Source: Dendrocalamus latiflorus
Taxonomy: Eukaryota > Streptophyta > Magnoliopsida > Poales > Poaceae
Direction of reading: 5' to 3'
Length of the DNA: 64,000 nucleotides
Assembly: GCA_017311315.1 (NCBI GenBank)
Contig: CM029671.1
Coordinates: 17,792,565 to 17,856,564 of the forward strand
Part shown: positions 9,203 through 20,799 of the stretch, one piece after another
Position numbering within the stretch: the first letter of the stretch is position 1
Layout: each line of letters starts with the position of its first letter
Made by a program: the position numbers and the translations under genes
The notes under the pieces: model-generated
What the model was told of the DNA's origin: nothing
Seen by the model: the letters and a program-made list of their open reading frames with translations, nothing else
Databases searched by the model: none

Positions 9203-11638
9203 TGTAGCACCCAGAAAAAGGTCTATCTCCAATCCCTCTTCCGTTTAAACCCCCCCTCTCTCTCTTATCAAACTAATCTCCATCGAGGTGGCGTGGGGGC
9301 ACGGCGCGAGGCAGTGCAGCGCCAAGCAGCTCGGCGCACGGCGCGAGGTAGTGCGGCGCTAGGCGGCTCGGCGCAAACCGGCCATGGCGGCGGCGGCCAG
9401 CGGGCAACCCAGCGTGGAGGCGGCGCCGCGTGGCCATAGTGGCGGCGGCCAGCGACCGGTGGCCGAACAGAGGTTCGCACGGCCGAGCATCGTTTCGCGT
9501 GGCCGAACGTCATTCCGCGAGGCTGATCGGCATTCCGCACGGCCGAATGGCGTTTCGCTTGGCCGAATGGCCGTTCGCGCAGCCAATCATCATTTCGCAT
9601 GGCCCAACGGTGTTCCGCTCGGCTAAGCGGCGTCCCACTTGGGCGAATGACCGTTCGCGCTGCTAAATAGAATGTCGCTTGGCCGTGGGGTTAGCGAACC
9701 CGTTTTCTCTCCAATTAAGTTTATCTCCTGTCGTTCCTTTATCGGACTCATTTGTGCCTGATCGATTGCTTTCCATTCCATCGTGTAGGATCTCACACAG
9801 TTGTTGAGAGAGTGTTCGTACAGTCGTACATTCTAGATCTTTCGTGCAGCATGTCCGCTGAGCGTGCTCAAGGCAAGTACCTCGCGGCCGTGACCTTTCC
9901 GTTTCGCAAATCACATGATCCAATTTACTTGTCACGTTGTCATTGAGTATATTTATCATGTCACCCATGCTTGCTTGACTAATATCTATCACTAAAATCA
10001 TATCATTAAGGTCACCTGGCTCATATCATATCGCTTAGCTAATATCACATCACTACAATTACTGGGCTAATATCATATCGCTTGTCTAATATCATATCGC
10101 TAAAATCACATCATTACAGTTACCTGGCTAATATTATATCCCTAAAATTACCTGGCTACTAGCATATCACTAAAACTTATCTGGTCAATATCATATCACT
10201 AATGTTATCTGGTTATTATCATATCGTTCATGTTTGCCTGGTTATAGACTTTTAATATTATATTCATACCATGATGATCTAGGTTATTTTATTTCACATG
10301 CTTTTATGTTTATTAAGATGCTCAGTTAAAATATTCTAGAATTCATGCTTTCAATTAGTTTTTTAGAATTTATGCTTAAATCTTTAATGGGTGTAGCATA
10401 TGAACATGTTTTTAACTTAGGTTTAAATTATTAATACTCTTTTGATATTAGGGCTGCTATGTTTTAGTTTCCTAATATTATGTTCCATTAATTATATGAT
10501 GTTGTATTTGACCCATGAAGGATGTATGTATTAAACATATTGATCTGACTAATAATCACTTATCACATAATAAAACTTGATTGGTTGATAACCTTGCGTG
10601 AGCTATATTATAATACCTCTTTAGGGTAATTCCTATATCACCATCACCTTCTCATTATTCCACATCACCCTCCTGTCAGGAACTATGTCTCTCCATTTTC
10701 AACCCTAGCACATTTTTTACTTCTCATAACTTTATCGTAGCCTTATTTTCGCCATTTCATAGTTCCCTTAAATTCATACTATATAATCTGTCCATGATGT
10801 ATCAGTTACCTTATCACCATATTATCATCCCCTATCATCCTCATATCGGGAATTATGTGTCTTCATTTCCAACCTTAGCAAATCCTCTCACTTTTCCTAA
10901 TATTATCTTAACTTTCTCTTAGCTTCTTAAATTCACACCATATAACATGTTAATAATATAACAGTTATTTGGCCTGGGATTATCCACATGTATGGGAGAT
11001 TTCCACCCATTTGGTAGCATACGGGGGCCGTACACTCTCATTACTCAGGATATTACACCCCGTCTGCGGTTATACAGTCGAGGACAACGTTGTGCTTGAC
11101 TATTCTCATATAACCGGGTATGTGGGAAGTAATCGCCAACGCCATTGTCATAACTTACCAAATAACAATTTTCTTTAATTACACTATTTCTGCTATCTCC
11201 ATCTCCGATCTATATCAGTGTTTTCGGTAATCTAGTTTCATTGCATTTAACCTGTGTCAATTGCTTGCTTGCTTACTTGTCCTTTACTCGCTGTGTTGCG
11301 ACCGTTGTTGGGTACTTGCTGAGATTTCCAAATCTCACGTTTGCACTTTTCATTCTCAGGTAAAAGGCCAGTGGAGTGATAGCATCATGCATGGGTGGGA
11401 GCACTCAAGTTTTCAGCCCCATGGCTTGCCACTATTTGTCGTTTTATTTGCTCTTTACTTGGTTAGAAGTGGACCTATCCCATATTTCAAACATTTATTT
11501 CAGTCTATGTTGATTGTTTCGTAAATTACCTGTGAAGTTTATTTACTCGTGATTTGTATTATTGTTTTTATTATTTATTCTTCACTTTGACGATGATGTT
11601 CTATTGTAGTGTCTCATATCGGTATGTGGGGTTCTACA
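9203..11638. mobile_element. Probable solo LTR of a gypsy-type retrotransposon
   Basis: The block begins TGTAGCACCC and ends GGGGTTCTACA. The termini are short inverted repeats of the TG..CA form common in grass Ty3-gypsy LTRs. No gag or pol is recognisable inside, which suggests a solo LTR of about 2.4 kb. Flanking pentamers (GACTG and GGCGG) do not match well, so the boundaries are provisional. The interior has a 20-bp tandem repeat at 9473-9692, a diverged repeat rich in ATATCATATCGCT at about 9950-10250, and two related segments within 10620-10950. Confidence 0.5.
9473..9692. repeat. 20-bp GC-rich tandem repeat, 11 units
   Basis: Eleven successive 20-base units follow a pattern like TTTCGCNTGGCCGAANGGCN, starting at 9473, 9493, 9513 and so on. 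Because 20 is not a multiple of 3, the reading frame changes at every unit. The open frames through it on both strands are therefore composition artefacts. Confidence 0.85.
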
Positions 11639-11639
11639 G

Positions 11640-13207
11640 GCGGGGCGTGGGAGGGTGTGGGGTGGGGGTGGCAGTGGCTAGGGAAAGGGAGTGAGGAGTT
11701 AGGGTATGGTGTGGAGAGGGGTTTTTTTGTATATGGTGGGTAAGATGATGGAAGACCTTGATTGTTTATCCAATAGTTAGAAAAGTAACTGATTTTAAGA
11801 AACAAAATAGTCAAAAGTTATATAAACAGATTCTTTATTTTAATATTACACGTCTTTCCTCGACAAAAAAAAGTGTTTAGATGATAGAGATACAATATCA
11901 GACAATTTACTTCATGCGAGCCCACAGGACGACGCCATCGGATAGCAGCGCGCGCGCGGTCCACTTACGTTCCCCGGGTCTTGAGTCGCGAGGGCATAGC
12001 CGCATGTCACCCCGAGTATTAATTTGATAACCGGGGTGCATTAATTTAATCACTACTCTCCTACCTATACATTCTCCAATAGCAGCATTCAGTGATTATT
12101 TACATCTTTTCATAGGGGTAGATACGTCAAGCTTCCCTCGTCTCACCTTGATTACTTTGAGAAACCCTCTTTGAAACAAACGAATTTTGGAAGAAGAATA
12201 TATGATTGCGATCAAAAGGAAAAGTTCTTATACACAGTGTTCGGATCACAGGATTGTATCAAAAGAATTTCATAGGATAGGAATTTTTCTTACAAATTTT
12301 TGAAGAAAACCAAAGATATGCTCCAACCTCGAGTGAAATTTTCTTTAAGAATTCCAATGCAACTTTTCTTTTTCTCCCTCTAATCAAGTAACATCTAATC
12401 TCAAAATCCTGTGTATTTTTCTTGTGAGACATCCAAACATCTCTTTTGAATACTTCGTGTGGTTTTGCATCCTGTGGGGGTTCAACAAATCATGATATTT
12501 CAATTTTGCGTTTTTAGAATCCTGCATTCTAGCGTGTAGGTGAATTAATGCATACAGGCGATATCTATTTCAGAACTACAGATGGACAATATTTTTTCCC
12601 AGTGAATGTGTGGATTCGCAACTCAATTTTCTTTAGTAAAACTAGCTAAATGGCCATACTTTGTCCTACGGATAAATAAAATATTATATTATCTCAACAT
12701 ATCAAGTCAAAATCATCATAATTGCCCCGCTCGGCCAGCACTCTTGGCATCATCTCCGCAATTGGCCGCGTCGCCGCCTTCGCGCACTTAGTAGATGTCT
12801 TTTTTTTTTTGTTAGAGAATTTTTCGAGAAGCTACATTTGTTCGTTGATAATTGATTTTTCTATTTTTGTTAAAAGATTTTTAGGGATATAGGAGAGGAA
12901 GTTGGGAGGTGGCAGCAATTATAATGGAGGAGCAGACGAAAAAGGAGGGAGTAGGGTTGAGGTGAATGAACAAACATCACCAATAGATTTTTGATCTCGA
13001 GTTCTGCAGCTCATTAGAAACTTGGGCCGTATTCTTATCTGACTATACGAGGCCACCTCTGCCATGACATCAGTACATCTCTAGTTCTCAGCACTGGGCA
13101 TTGCTGCTAGAACTTGGGCCGCCAATCTCATCGGCCTTCTAGAATAGGGCGCCCAAAGAATCCAACTTGCTTGGGCCGTCAATTTGTTCTACAGCCAAGC
13201 CTTTGTT
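11640..13207. other. Intergenic DNA with unclassified repeat-like stretches
   Basis: A G-rich segment (11640-11730) and AT-rich segments are present. I recognise no gene, although 12606-12791 is open. A CGCGCGCG run sits near 11951. Probably decayed transposon material. Confidence 0.45.
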
Positions 13208-13435
13208 TGCGTTGGGAATCTGGTCCTGCAAGACTGGGCATCTCACTACTTAGTCTATAAATAGGAATATCAATCATTGTACTTATACTTGAAAAAGAGA
13301 AATCAATAAAGAAAGGAGTTTCCCTCTTATATCTCTGTGTTCAATCTGCTTTTTACTTGTATTATTCTGTATTTGACCCATCTCTCTTGCCTTAGATAAA
13401 TCACTCGAACTGGACTCGCCGATGAGGGTTCCTCA
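13208..13435 (+). mobile_element. Ty1-copia 5' LTR with adjoining primer-binding site and leader
   Basis: About 228 bp runs from TGCGTTGGG to GTTCCTCA. It contains a TATAAATA box (13256-13263) and an AATAAAGAAAGG segment. TACGTTATCAGCAC follows directly and looks like a tRNA primer-binding site. The sequence is clearly homologous to the LTR at about 27486-27716. About 200 bp of leader-like DNA follows before the PR-1 A unit. It is probably the 5' end of the same family as the gag-pol body at 22718-27240. Confidence 0.7.
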
Positions 13436-13639
13436 ATACGTTATCAGCACAAGTCGCTCCGGTGGATCGAAAGGTAATCATCGAAGTACGATACTCGTAG
13501 ATTCAATTGTCTATCTAGATCGCTTCAAATTCCACAAAATTCGCTCTCTAGATTATTTTCTACGGTGCAAATCCGCTCTAATCTACTGCGAGCAGACTTG
13601 AAGTCACCAGTACAATGCCGATCGTTAGATTACATGAAA

Positions 13640-13710
13640 AGAGTAGATGTTGATTGCACATAGATATATACACATACATAGATATATACACATACATATA
13701 TATGCAGGAC
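13640..13710. repeat. Short tandem repeat (ACATAGATATATACACAT type)
   Basis: A roughly 20-base ATAGATATATACACATAC unit is repeated about three times. It marks the left edge of the conserved PR-1 downstream region of unit A. Confidence 0.7.
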
Positions 13711-13990
13711 TCCGGAGTTGCGCCACACAAACATAGACATATATTCCAATCTCTCATAATTTATTTATTTATTATTATTGCAAGCATGTATATTTAACTG
13801 CATATGTCAATGCATGTTTGTATTACAATATCTGCATGGCTTATTCCATATAGCACGCAATGCCTGCAGAGAGCTAGCTACGTCCGTACGTAAGCAAGAG
13901 TACGTATGTATACAGTACAGCACCATAGCATGACGTACACATAGTATAATTAATGTAAGTGTTATGCTACACACGGACGTACGCATAACA

Positions 13991-14533
13991 CTAGTTGCTG
14001 TTAATAAGGATACGGTCATACGGGCGCTCTCCCTGGACGTTGCCGGCGGGGGCGTAGTTGCAGGTGATGAAGACGCCGCCGTTGTTGCAGACGACGCGCG
14101 CGCACCCGATGGCCGTCGTGCGGCTCCACACCACCTGCGTGTAGTGGCCGCACATCGTCCCCTCCACGCAGCTGTTGCTGTCGTAGTCGTAGTTGGGCTT
14201 CTCTGCCATCCACAGGCCCACGGCGTCCGCCGCCGTCCAGTCCGCGCCGGCCCCGCCCACGAACAGGTTCTCGCCGTAGCCGAAGCTCCCCAGGTCGGGG
14301 GAGTGGATGCCCTGGCAGTCGCCGGTGCGCTGGCTCGCGTAGCTCTCGGCATACGCCGCCACGTTGCCGTCCCACGTCACCTCCTGGGCGACGCCCTCCG
14401 CGCGGCGGGCGGCGTTGTGGAGGTCCACGAAGTCCTGCGGCGAGTTCTGCGCCGTGGACGTGGTGCCGGACATGGCCAGCACGAGGGCAAAGCAGGCTAT
14501 TACTGGTACCATCTTATTTGCCGGTGTCTCCAT
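13991..14533 (-). CDS. PR-1 family secreted CAP protein (copy A)
   Basis: An intronless gene of 180 codons. Residues 1-28 form a signal peptide (hydrophobic core VIACFALVLAM, likely cleavage before QNSPQDF), so the product should be secreted to the apoplast. The CAP domain has the six PR-1 cysteines (C73, C122, C128, C144, C149, C158). The cavity residues are His77, Glu88 (YGENL), Glu111 (AEKP) and His130 (GHYTQVVW). It ends CNYAPAGNVQGERPY plus the tail DRILINSN. PR-1 proteins are pathogen-induced and bind sterols; the released C-terminal CAPE peptide is a defence signal in other plants. This start is chosen because it gives a complete signal peptide and lies about 118 bp from a TATA box. 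It is divergent from the truncated DnaJ copy A. Confidence 0.93.
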   Translation of the reverse strand: METPANKMVPVIACFALVLAMSGTTSTAQNSPQDFVDLHNAARRAEGVAQEVTWDGNVAAYAESYASQRTGDCQGIHSPDLGSFGYGENLFVGGAGADWTAADAVGLWMAEKPNYDYDSNSCVEGTMCGHYTQVVWSRTTAIGCARVVCNNGGVFITCNYAPAGNVQGERPYDRILINSN

Positions 14534-14650
14534 GTGTGTATATATTGCTAGCTAGCTTAATTTGCACGAGATAGCTGATAAGATCGATCGATGTGTGTGC
14601 AAGTAAGTATGTGGTTGTGTTGCATTATGATCGATGTGTTACTCGCGAGG

Positions 14651-14660
14651 TATATTTATA
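14651..14660 (-). promoter_or_regulatory. TATA box of PR-1 A
   Basis: TATAAATATA on the minus strand lies about 118 bp before the start codon. The same box at the same distance precedes all five array genes. Confidence 0.75.
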
Positions 14661-15083
14661 CTGGATGCCCAAGCTAATTAAGCATGCCCAATTTATTAAG
14701 AATTAGTAAAGCCATACTCCTACTTGTCAAGTCGCCGTATAATTAATACTCCTGCTTGGCAAGTGGCCGTGCCTAATAGGCTGGTTAAACACGATACCAC
14801 CCAATCTTCCAATGCATGTGAGAGATTTGATATGACTAGACCTGGTCTTGCGCTGCCGCCCTAGCGACCTTTCCTTAATAATAAAAAAGATTCGTTTTAC
14901 CTAATTCACCGGTCATGCATGCACCGTATGGATCCACACTGCTTTGTTGGCATGTCTGCTAGTGTTGTTTTTTCCCTGTGAAGATCATTAGCAAGTCCAT
15001 GCATGAATCAACTTGATTTTTATTGTTAAGCGGTCCGATTCAAACACGTTTTTATTGGAGACATGAGACGACGAAAGGTACTT

Positions 15084-15700
15084 AGGCAGATTTGCCAATC
15101 AAGTTGCATGTAACCCAACTTTAATACTGGTGAGGCACTCGGTAGCCTGATCAAGACAACTGTTCAAATCCATACACATGCAGGAGCAAAGAGGTATTTG
15201 ACAACTCTATACTCTCTACAGGGACAACAGTGGGAGGGGGGAGGAAATTTCACGTGCTGCTCTCTTTTACTATAATACTTTATGTTGCTTATATTAAAAA
15301 GTTTTAAAAAAATTATAAAATTCTGACATGTAGGGAAAGGTATATTTTACCGTCTTGTAAAATTTCAATATCAAAATCGATCGCATTAGGAATACATGAT
15401 ATTGACATGCAGTGAAAATAAAATAGCGATTACTCTTCGTCACATAGTTGTGCATGAAGCCAATTTAGGTAGTGCTCCAACTATCTTTTGGTTTAAACTT
15501 CTGGCTGTGGTTTTTGACTGAAATTGCACGGTAACGGTTGTTAGTATTTTGAAGAAAAAATAAAAAAGTTAAAAAAATCATTATATCACCGCGGACATTG
15601 CAAATGAATAAGAGAAAAAGAAAAGGCAAAAAACTGAAAAAAGCCAGAAAAACTAAAATAAGAAACTGTTACGTTTCAAATGGCTTCTATCTTAAATAAA
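15084..15700. repeat. PR-1 upstream segment, first of two copies flanking the kinase-bearing insert
   Basis: This segment runs from AGGCAGATTTGCCAATC to CTTAAATAAA. It is repeated nearly unchanged at 16766-17403 on the other side of the GC-rich insert. Units B and C have a single copy at the corresponding place. Confidence 0.88.
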
Positions 15701-15839
15701 TCTCTACTACTTAAAAATTGGAGTTGATGGCGGTCCGTCCATTCTCCACAGGTGTTTCTCCTACAATTACCGACATGTGGGCCGCTCCGCCTCGATTCGG
15801 CAAACCTCAGTCCGCCCTCGATTCCTCCGCACCCCTCGA

Positions 15840-16380
15840 TTCCTCCGCAGACCTCACTCCGCCCCCGCGCTGCCGTCGCCTCCCACTCCTCCGCTCTGCC
15901 AATGCCTCCTCCTCCCCACCCCGTGCTGCCGCCGCCTCCCACTCCTCCGCTCCGCCGACGCCTCCTCCTCCCCACCCCACGCTGCCACCGCCTCCCGCTC
16001 CTCTGCTCCGTCGATGCCTCCCCCTCCCCAACCCGCGCTCGCCTCCTCCGCCGAAACTGCTTTGCCCACGCCTCGGCTACATCTCCGCTCTGCTCTGGCC
16101 TCCTCCTCCCTCGCTCCTCCGCTCCGCCGCCACCTCCTCCTCCCCACCCCGCGCTGCCGCCGCCTCCACTTCGCCCTCTCCTCCTCCTCCCCCGCTCCTC
16201 CGATCCGCCCTCGCCGCCTCCTCCCCACCCGCGCTGCTGCCTCCCCCTCCTTCCCCGCTCCTCCGCCCCACCCTCGCCTCCTCCTCCCCCACTCCCCTGC
16301 TCCGCCCTCGTCTCCTCCTACCCACTCCGCTCTGCCGCCGACTCCTCCGCTTCGCCCTCATCCGTCTTGTGCCCTCCCTC
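15840..16380. repeat. C-rich minisatellite, about 56-bp units
   Basis: Imperfect repeats contain CACTCCTCCGCT, CCTCCTCCTCCCCACCCC and TGCCGCCGCCTCC in order. Because the sequence is almost free of A on this strand, several frames stay open on both strands. I do not regard any of them as genes. Confidence 0.75.
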
Positions 16381-16429
16381 CCCTCTCTCGATCTAATTGC
16401 CCCCCTCTAGCTTCAGTTACGGGCGCCGA

Positions 16430-16579
16430 ATGCAAATGGGGAAGTACGAGATTGGGCGGACGCTAGGGGAGGGCCACTTCGGTAAGGTGAGGCTGGCACA
16501 ACACACCGGCATCGGCTGCGTCTTCGCCATCAAGATCCTCGACCACCAGCGCATCCCCGCCATGAAGATCAATGAGTAG
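16430..16579 (+). pseudogene. N-terminal fragment of a CBL-interacting protein kinase (CIPK-like)
   Basis: The frame reads MGKYEIGRTLGEGHFGKVRL then AQHTGIGCVFAIKILDHQRI and stops at TAG after MKINE. It contains the glycine-rich loop GEGHFGKV and the ATP-binding lysine in AIKIL, both typical of the first exon of CIPK/SnRK3 kinases. Everything after subdomain II is missing: the catalytic loop, the activation loop and the NAF motif. It sits inside the Helitron-like insert, so it is best read as a captured fragment of about 50 residues. Confidence 0.8.
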
Positions 16580-16765
16580 ATATCTCCTGCATCAAGCCGG
16601 TTGATTTCTTGGTAGCCGGCTGGTTGATGATTGGTTTCCAACTACTCCCCACAACGCATCCACTCTTCCCCTCACATTCCTCTCGCAGAGGGCTCCACCC
16701 ACCTCCTCCCATTCGGCCACACCACCGCCACTTCCCCCCGCTCACTCCTCTCCTGCTCAAAAGGT

Positions 16766-17403
16766 AAGGCAGATTTGCCAATCAAGTTGCATGTAACCCA
16801 ACTTTAATACTGGTGAGGCACTCGGTATCCTGATCAAGATAACTGTTCAAATCCATACACATGCAGAAGCAAAGAGGTATTTGACAACTCTATACTCTCT
16901 ACAGGGACAACAGTGGGAGGGAGGAGGAAATTTCACATGCTGCTCTCTTTTACTATAATACTTTTATGTTGCTTATATTAAAAAGTTTTAAAAAAATTAT
17001 AAAATTCTGACATGTAGGGAAAGGTATATTTTACCGTCTTGTAAAATTTCAATATCAAAATCGATCGCATTAGGAATACATGATATTGACATGCAGTGAA
17101 AATAAAATAGCGAGGAATTACTACTCTTCGTCACATAGTTGTCCATGAAGCCAATTTAGGTAGTGCTCCAACTATCTTTTGGTTTAAACTTCTGGCTGTG
17201 GTTTTTGACTGAAATTGCACGGTAACGGTTGTTAGTATTTTGAAGAAAAAATAAAAAAGTTAAAAAAAATCATTATATCGCCGCGGACATTGCAAATGAA
17301 TAAGGGAAAAAGAAAAGGCAAAAAACTGAAAAAAGCCATAAAAACTAAAACAAGCTAAAATTAGAAACTGCTACATTTCAAATGGCTTCTATCTTAAATA
17401 AAT
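16766..17403. repeat. PR-1 upstream segment, second copy
   Basis: Near-identical partner of 15084-15700. Only scattered substitutions and small indels (for example the added CAAGCTAAAAT) separate them. Confidence 0.88.
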
Positions 17404-17673
17404 ATAAAACAAAAAAATCAGAAACTAATTCGTTTGGAATAGGCCCCTAGACATCCCATTGGTCTCCATACAATTTTCCGGCCCCTACAGAAAAGAAGTC
17501 GGAAAACTCATTTCCAAGATACTTACATGTGGCCCCAGACGTTCCAGTGAGTCATCAACTATGGGACCGAGTCATCTCGGACCCACCTGTAGCCTCACAT
17601 CCGCCAACCACCATCTCTCCCTCTCCGGCATCCCCTTTGTGCTCGCCTTGCTGGCATCGAGCACGGTAACTCC

Positions 17674-20600
17674 TAGTGGTGTCCAATGGGTCATGCCGTT
17701 AAGGCCCGCTAAATAAACGGGTCGTGTCGTGCTAGCCCGCAAGCTGCGGTCTGAGCCCAAGCACAACCCACGACCGTGCCATGTCGGCACGGGCACGGTT
17801 ACGGCTTAATGGGCCATGCCGGCCCGTTAAGCCGGGAAAATGAGAAAAAATTAAAAAATTATAGAAAATTAAAAAATGTAAAAAATTGTAGAAAATTAAG
17901 AAAAAAATTTAGAAAAATTATAGAAAATTGTTGACATTGTTAATCATTGAAATAATTGTTTTCAATGACATAATAAGCTTTATTAAATTGTTAAATTACA
18001 TGGGATGGCTAGCTCATTAAAAACTTTACCAAGTAAAAATTCAACTTGAGAAAACCTTGGTAAAGAAAAAAGTGTACGACCTATAAAACTCATTAGTGAC
18101 TACATGTGAAGAAAAATATTGAAAATTATATTCATTGCTATCTAGATATAAATTCTCAAAAGATTCTTCTAAATCTCTATTATCTGCAGTATGTTAGAGT
18201 CTTGATTCAGCTTGTTCCCAGTCTTTGATGGTCAGAAATATTTTGACCATCTCGTTCGAGAGACTTGTTCATCGCTCCTCGATTATTCTTCCAGATAGAC
18301 AGAAGGCTAACTCCGAGGAGACTGTAGAGACAGGAACAGTCAACACATCCTGCGCTAATATGGATAACACTGAATATGTTACTTTCTGGGTTTGCCACCA
18401 TGAGAGGATGTTCAACTCTTGCTCGAAGCTGATGTTATCACTGTTGAGATAGCTTGATAGGTCTTCAGTGCTTTGTCGTCTTCCTCCTCCTGACTGATGT
18501 GTACCTGCACCTGCACCTACACGAGGATCTCTAGAGGAAGAAGCAAAAATCTTGCCCTATTGCATAGCCCCCCTACAGGTGCTAGGGGCAACCGGTGGTC
18601 TTTCCAAACGCACAGACCCAAACTTATTTTCATATTTTTCATATACCTCATATAATTTATCTTTAATTACTCTATAGTATGTACAATAGTCTAAATTGGC
18701 AGCATCACTTAAAAGTTGTAATACATTTATAAATCCTTGAAGTTTGGCCCTAGGATCCAAAATAAAAGCGAATGCATATAAAATAGGAATTTCCCTCCAA
18801 TATTTTAAAACTTAGTTTTCATGACAACTACACCATCCCGTAGTATAGGATCATTTTGAAAAGCCTTTAGGTGAGTGGCAATTTCAAGAATGTTATGAAC
18901 AATTAGAGGAGAGGTTGGATAGTATACTCCAGAAAGACAAAGTGTAGCTTTATGAAAAAGTTCTAAAAAGAAAAATATTTTTTCACCAACAACCCAATTA
19001 TCCTCGGTAAGTTTAGGGTCTCTAACTTGGGTTCTACTGGAGGAGCTACGAAATTGATGACCTTGGGTGTGAAGGAAAACAGATAAGGTACTCTTATATG
19101 GCAATATATATTTAAGCATAAGTAAGTAGAATTCTATTTAACAGGCATGTCTAAGCCAAATTTTCTAGGACGGACGTTCATTGCTACGCAAAACCTCTTA
19201 TATGCAGCTATTCGTTGGTTAGAACAATTACTATATGAAATTGTATCCCTAAAAGAATCAATACAAGTATTTAATTTTTTTAAACCTGATTTAACAATAA
19301 AATTAATAATATGACAAGCACAACATTGATGCAGTAAAAAAGATTGTGCATAAGTATTAAACAAAGGAGTAAGAATTTCCATAGCCTTAGTGTTTGTAGC
19401 TGTATTATTTAAAGTTATAGAAAAAATCTTATCCGTGAGGCCAAAATCTTCTACAACTTTAATAATATTTTCTGCAATATTTTCAGCAGTATGAGAAACA
19501 TTAATTAATTTAAATCCTATTATTCTTTTTTCCATTACCCAGTCATCATTAACATAATGAGCAACAACACTAATATAATCCTCTCTAGCCTTACCACTCC
19601 ATATGTCTGATGTCAAAGTAATAGAGAATGTACAGGTATGAAACATTTCTTTCAATTTTTCATGACAATTGTTATAATATTTAATTAAATCTCTAGTTGT
19701 GATTTGCCTAGATAGAGCACTAAATCAAGGGTCATGTGCAGTCCTAATATATTTTTGAAAAGCATCAGACTCATCAAAATTTATAGGTAAATCTTGAGAA
19801 GTAATTAATCTACAACGAGATTCCCGGGCTACCTCTGGGTTGTACTCCCAAGTACATATCGAACCGTCGGGGTTATATTGCAGCTGCGTTTGGTGCATTT
19901 GTATTCATTGTCTTCTTTTGCAGCTTGCAGTATGCTGTTGCAGGTGACCCGTTCCTCCTGAAGATTTTGCAGATAATTCATTACCATAAATTTTACAAAC
20001 AGCATACCTCACCGAATTTGCATCGTCGTCGGTCTTGAACTTCTTGTCAAAATCATTCCAGACACATGATGTACTAGCTTTTTGTTCTTTTTACACCTGT
20101 GTTATGGGTTGTGGATGCACTTGTTGAGCTAGCAGAAGATGGATCAATTGGACCTTGTGCCACCTGGGCCATCGCTTCTTCTGGCTCTCCAGTTTGTTGT
20201 GAATGTGGACCTTCTGCAGATGAATATCGTTCTTGAAAGGATTGCATATCCTCTGCCGAGAGGCCGAATTTGGAGAGTTGAAAATCGTAGTTCTCTATTG
20301 AATTAACAGAAAATTGAAATAGTAAAGAACAATTAACTTAGTATTGAATCAATAAATAATAGCAAAAAATTAAAATAAGATAGTAATATTACCACTTTTA
20401 TAGCTCTTAGAAATTTTTTTGAAGATTTTTGAATTTTGCAAGAATTTCTCACTAATTTTGCCAAATTTGCGCAAACACTACTGGATTTTTCACAGCTAAA
20501 CCGAGAGATGAGAGTGAGGTTTAAGGTGTGAAAAATGGAGGCCGGATGACCCCTATTTATAGAAAAATTTCAGATTGTTTTGAATTTTTTTCTATTTTTT

Positions 20601-20761
20601 TGATTTTTTACCCCCAATGGTCAAAAAATGGCTATATTTAGCCGTGCCGGCACGGCTCGATTACGACTGTTGGTGGTCCAGACCATGCCGTGCTGTGCCG
20701 TGCCATGCCGGCATGACCCGATTTCTTAACGGGCCGTGCCATGCCCACTAGGACAGCACTA
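17674..20761 (-). mobile_element. hAT transposon, degenerate but with most of the transposase
   Basis: The termini are TAGTGGTGTCC and TAGTGCTGTCC (right end reversed), one mismatch in 11. An exact 8-bp target duplication, GTAACTCC, lies at 17666-17673 and 20762-20769. The empty sites survive in units C, D and E, where a single GTAACTCC is followed by AGATCCCC. Subterminal regions are rich in GCCGTGCC motifs. The 3088-bp element carries a transposase pseudogene on the minus strand. A shorter version occupies the identical site in unit B. Confidence 0.95.
18194..20298 (-). pseudogene. Ac-like hAT transposase pseudogene
   Basis: Minus-strand homology runs from IENYDFQLSKF (the initiator ATG is mutated to ATA here but intact in the unit B copy). 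It continues through a BED zinc-finger region (SCVWNDFDKKF...AVCKIYGNELS), the RNase H-like core (LTSDIWSGKAREDYISVVAH, HQCCACHIINFIVKSG) and a C-terminal hAT dimerisation region (WWQTQKVTYSVLSILAQDVL, VSTVSSESAFCLSGRIIEER). At least three or four in-frame stops and some frame changes interrupt it. In the BED finger the second cysteine of the usual CKIC is tyrosine. It is not functional. Confidence 0.88.
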
Positions 20762-20799
20762 GTAACTCCAGATCCCCAATTTGCTACATGCTGACACGC

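Larger units (their letters stand above)
15701..16760 (+). mobile_element. Helitron-like insert carrying a protein kinase fragment
   Basis: The insert starts TCTCTACTACTTAAAAATTG directly after an A, which fits the grass Helitron 5' end. The sister copies read AAATAAATCTAAAAC here. No CTAG-type 3' end is present. Instead the sequence runs into a duplicated stretch of PR-1 upstream DNA, with AAAAGG shared at the joint. The insert is therefore a 5' fragment or was rearranged. Its interior (about 15840-16380) is a C-rich minisatellite with units of about 56 bp, followed by the kinase fragment. Confidence 0.6.

Noticed and set aside
13964..14551. Long plus-strand open frame (195 codons) antisense to PR-1 A, repeated at B-E
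   Set aside because: It is the complement of a GC-rich gene with few stop-forming codons. The frame has alanine/valine/arginine-rich low-complexity content, no domain, and merely mirrors the conserved PR-1 sequence.
15718..16466. Proline/serine-rich open frames of 214-230 codons on the plus strand and glycine/arginine-rich ones on the minus strand
   Set aside because: They follow from the C-rich minisatellite. Several frames are open at once on both strands, and no signal peptide or motif pattern such as extensin SPPPP repeats is maintained.
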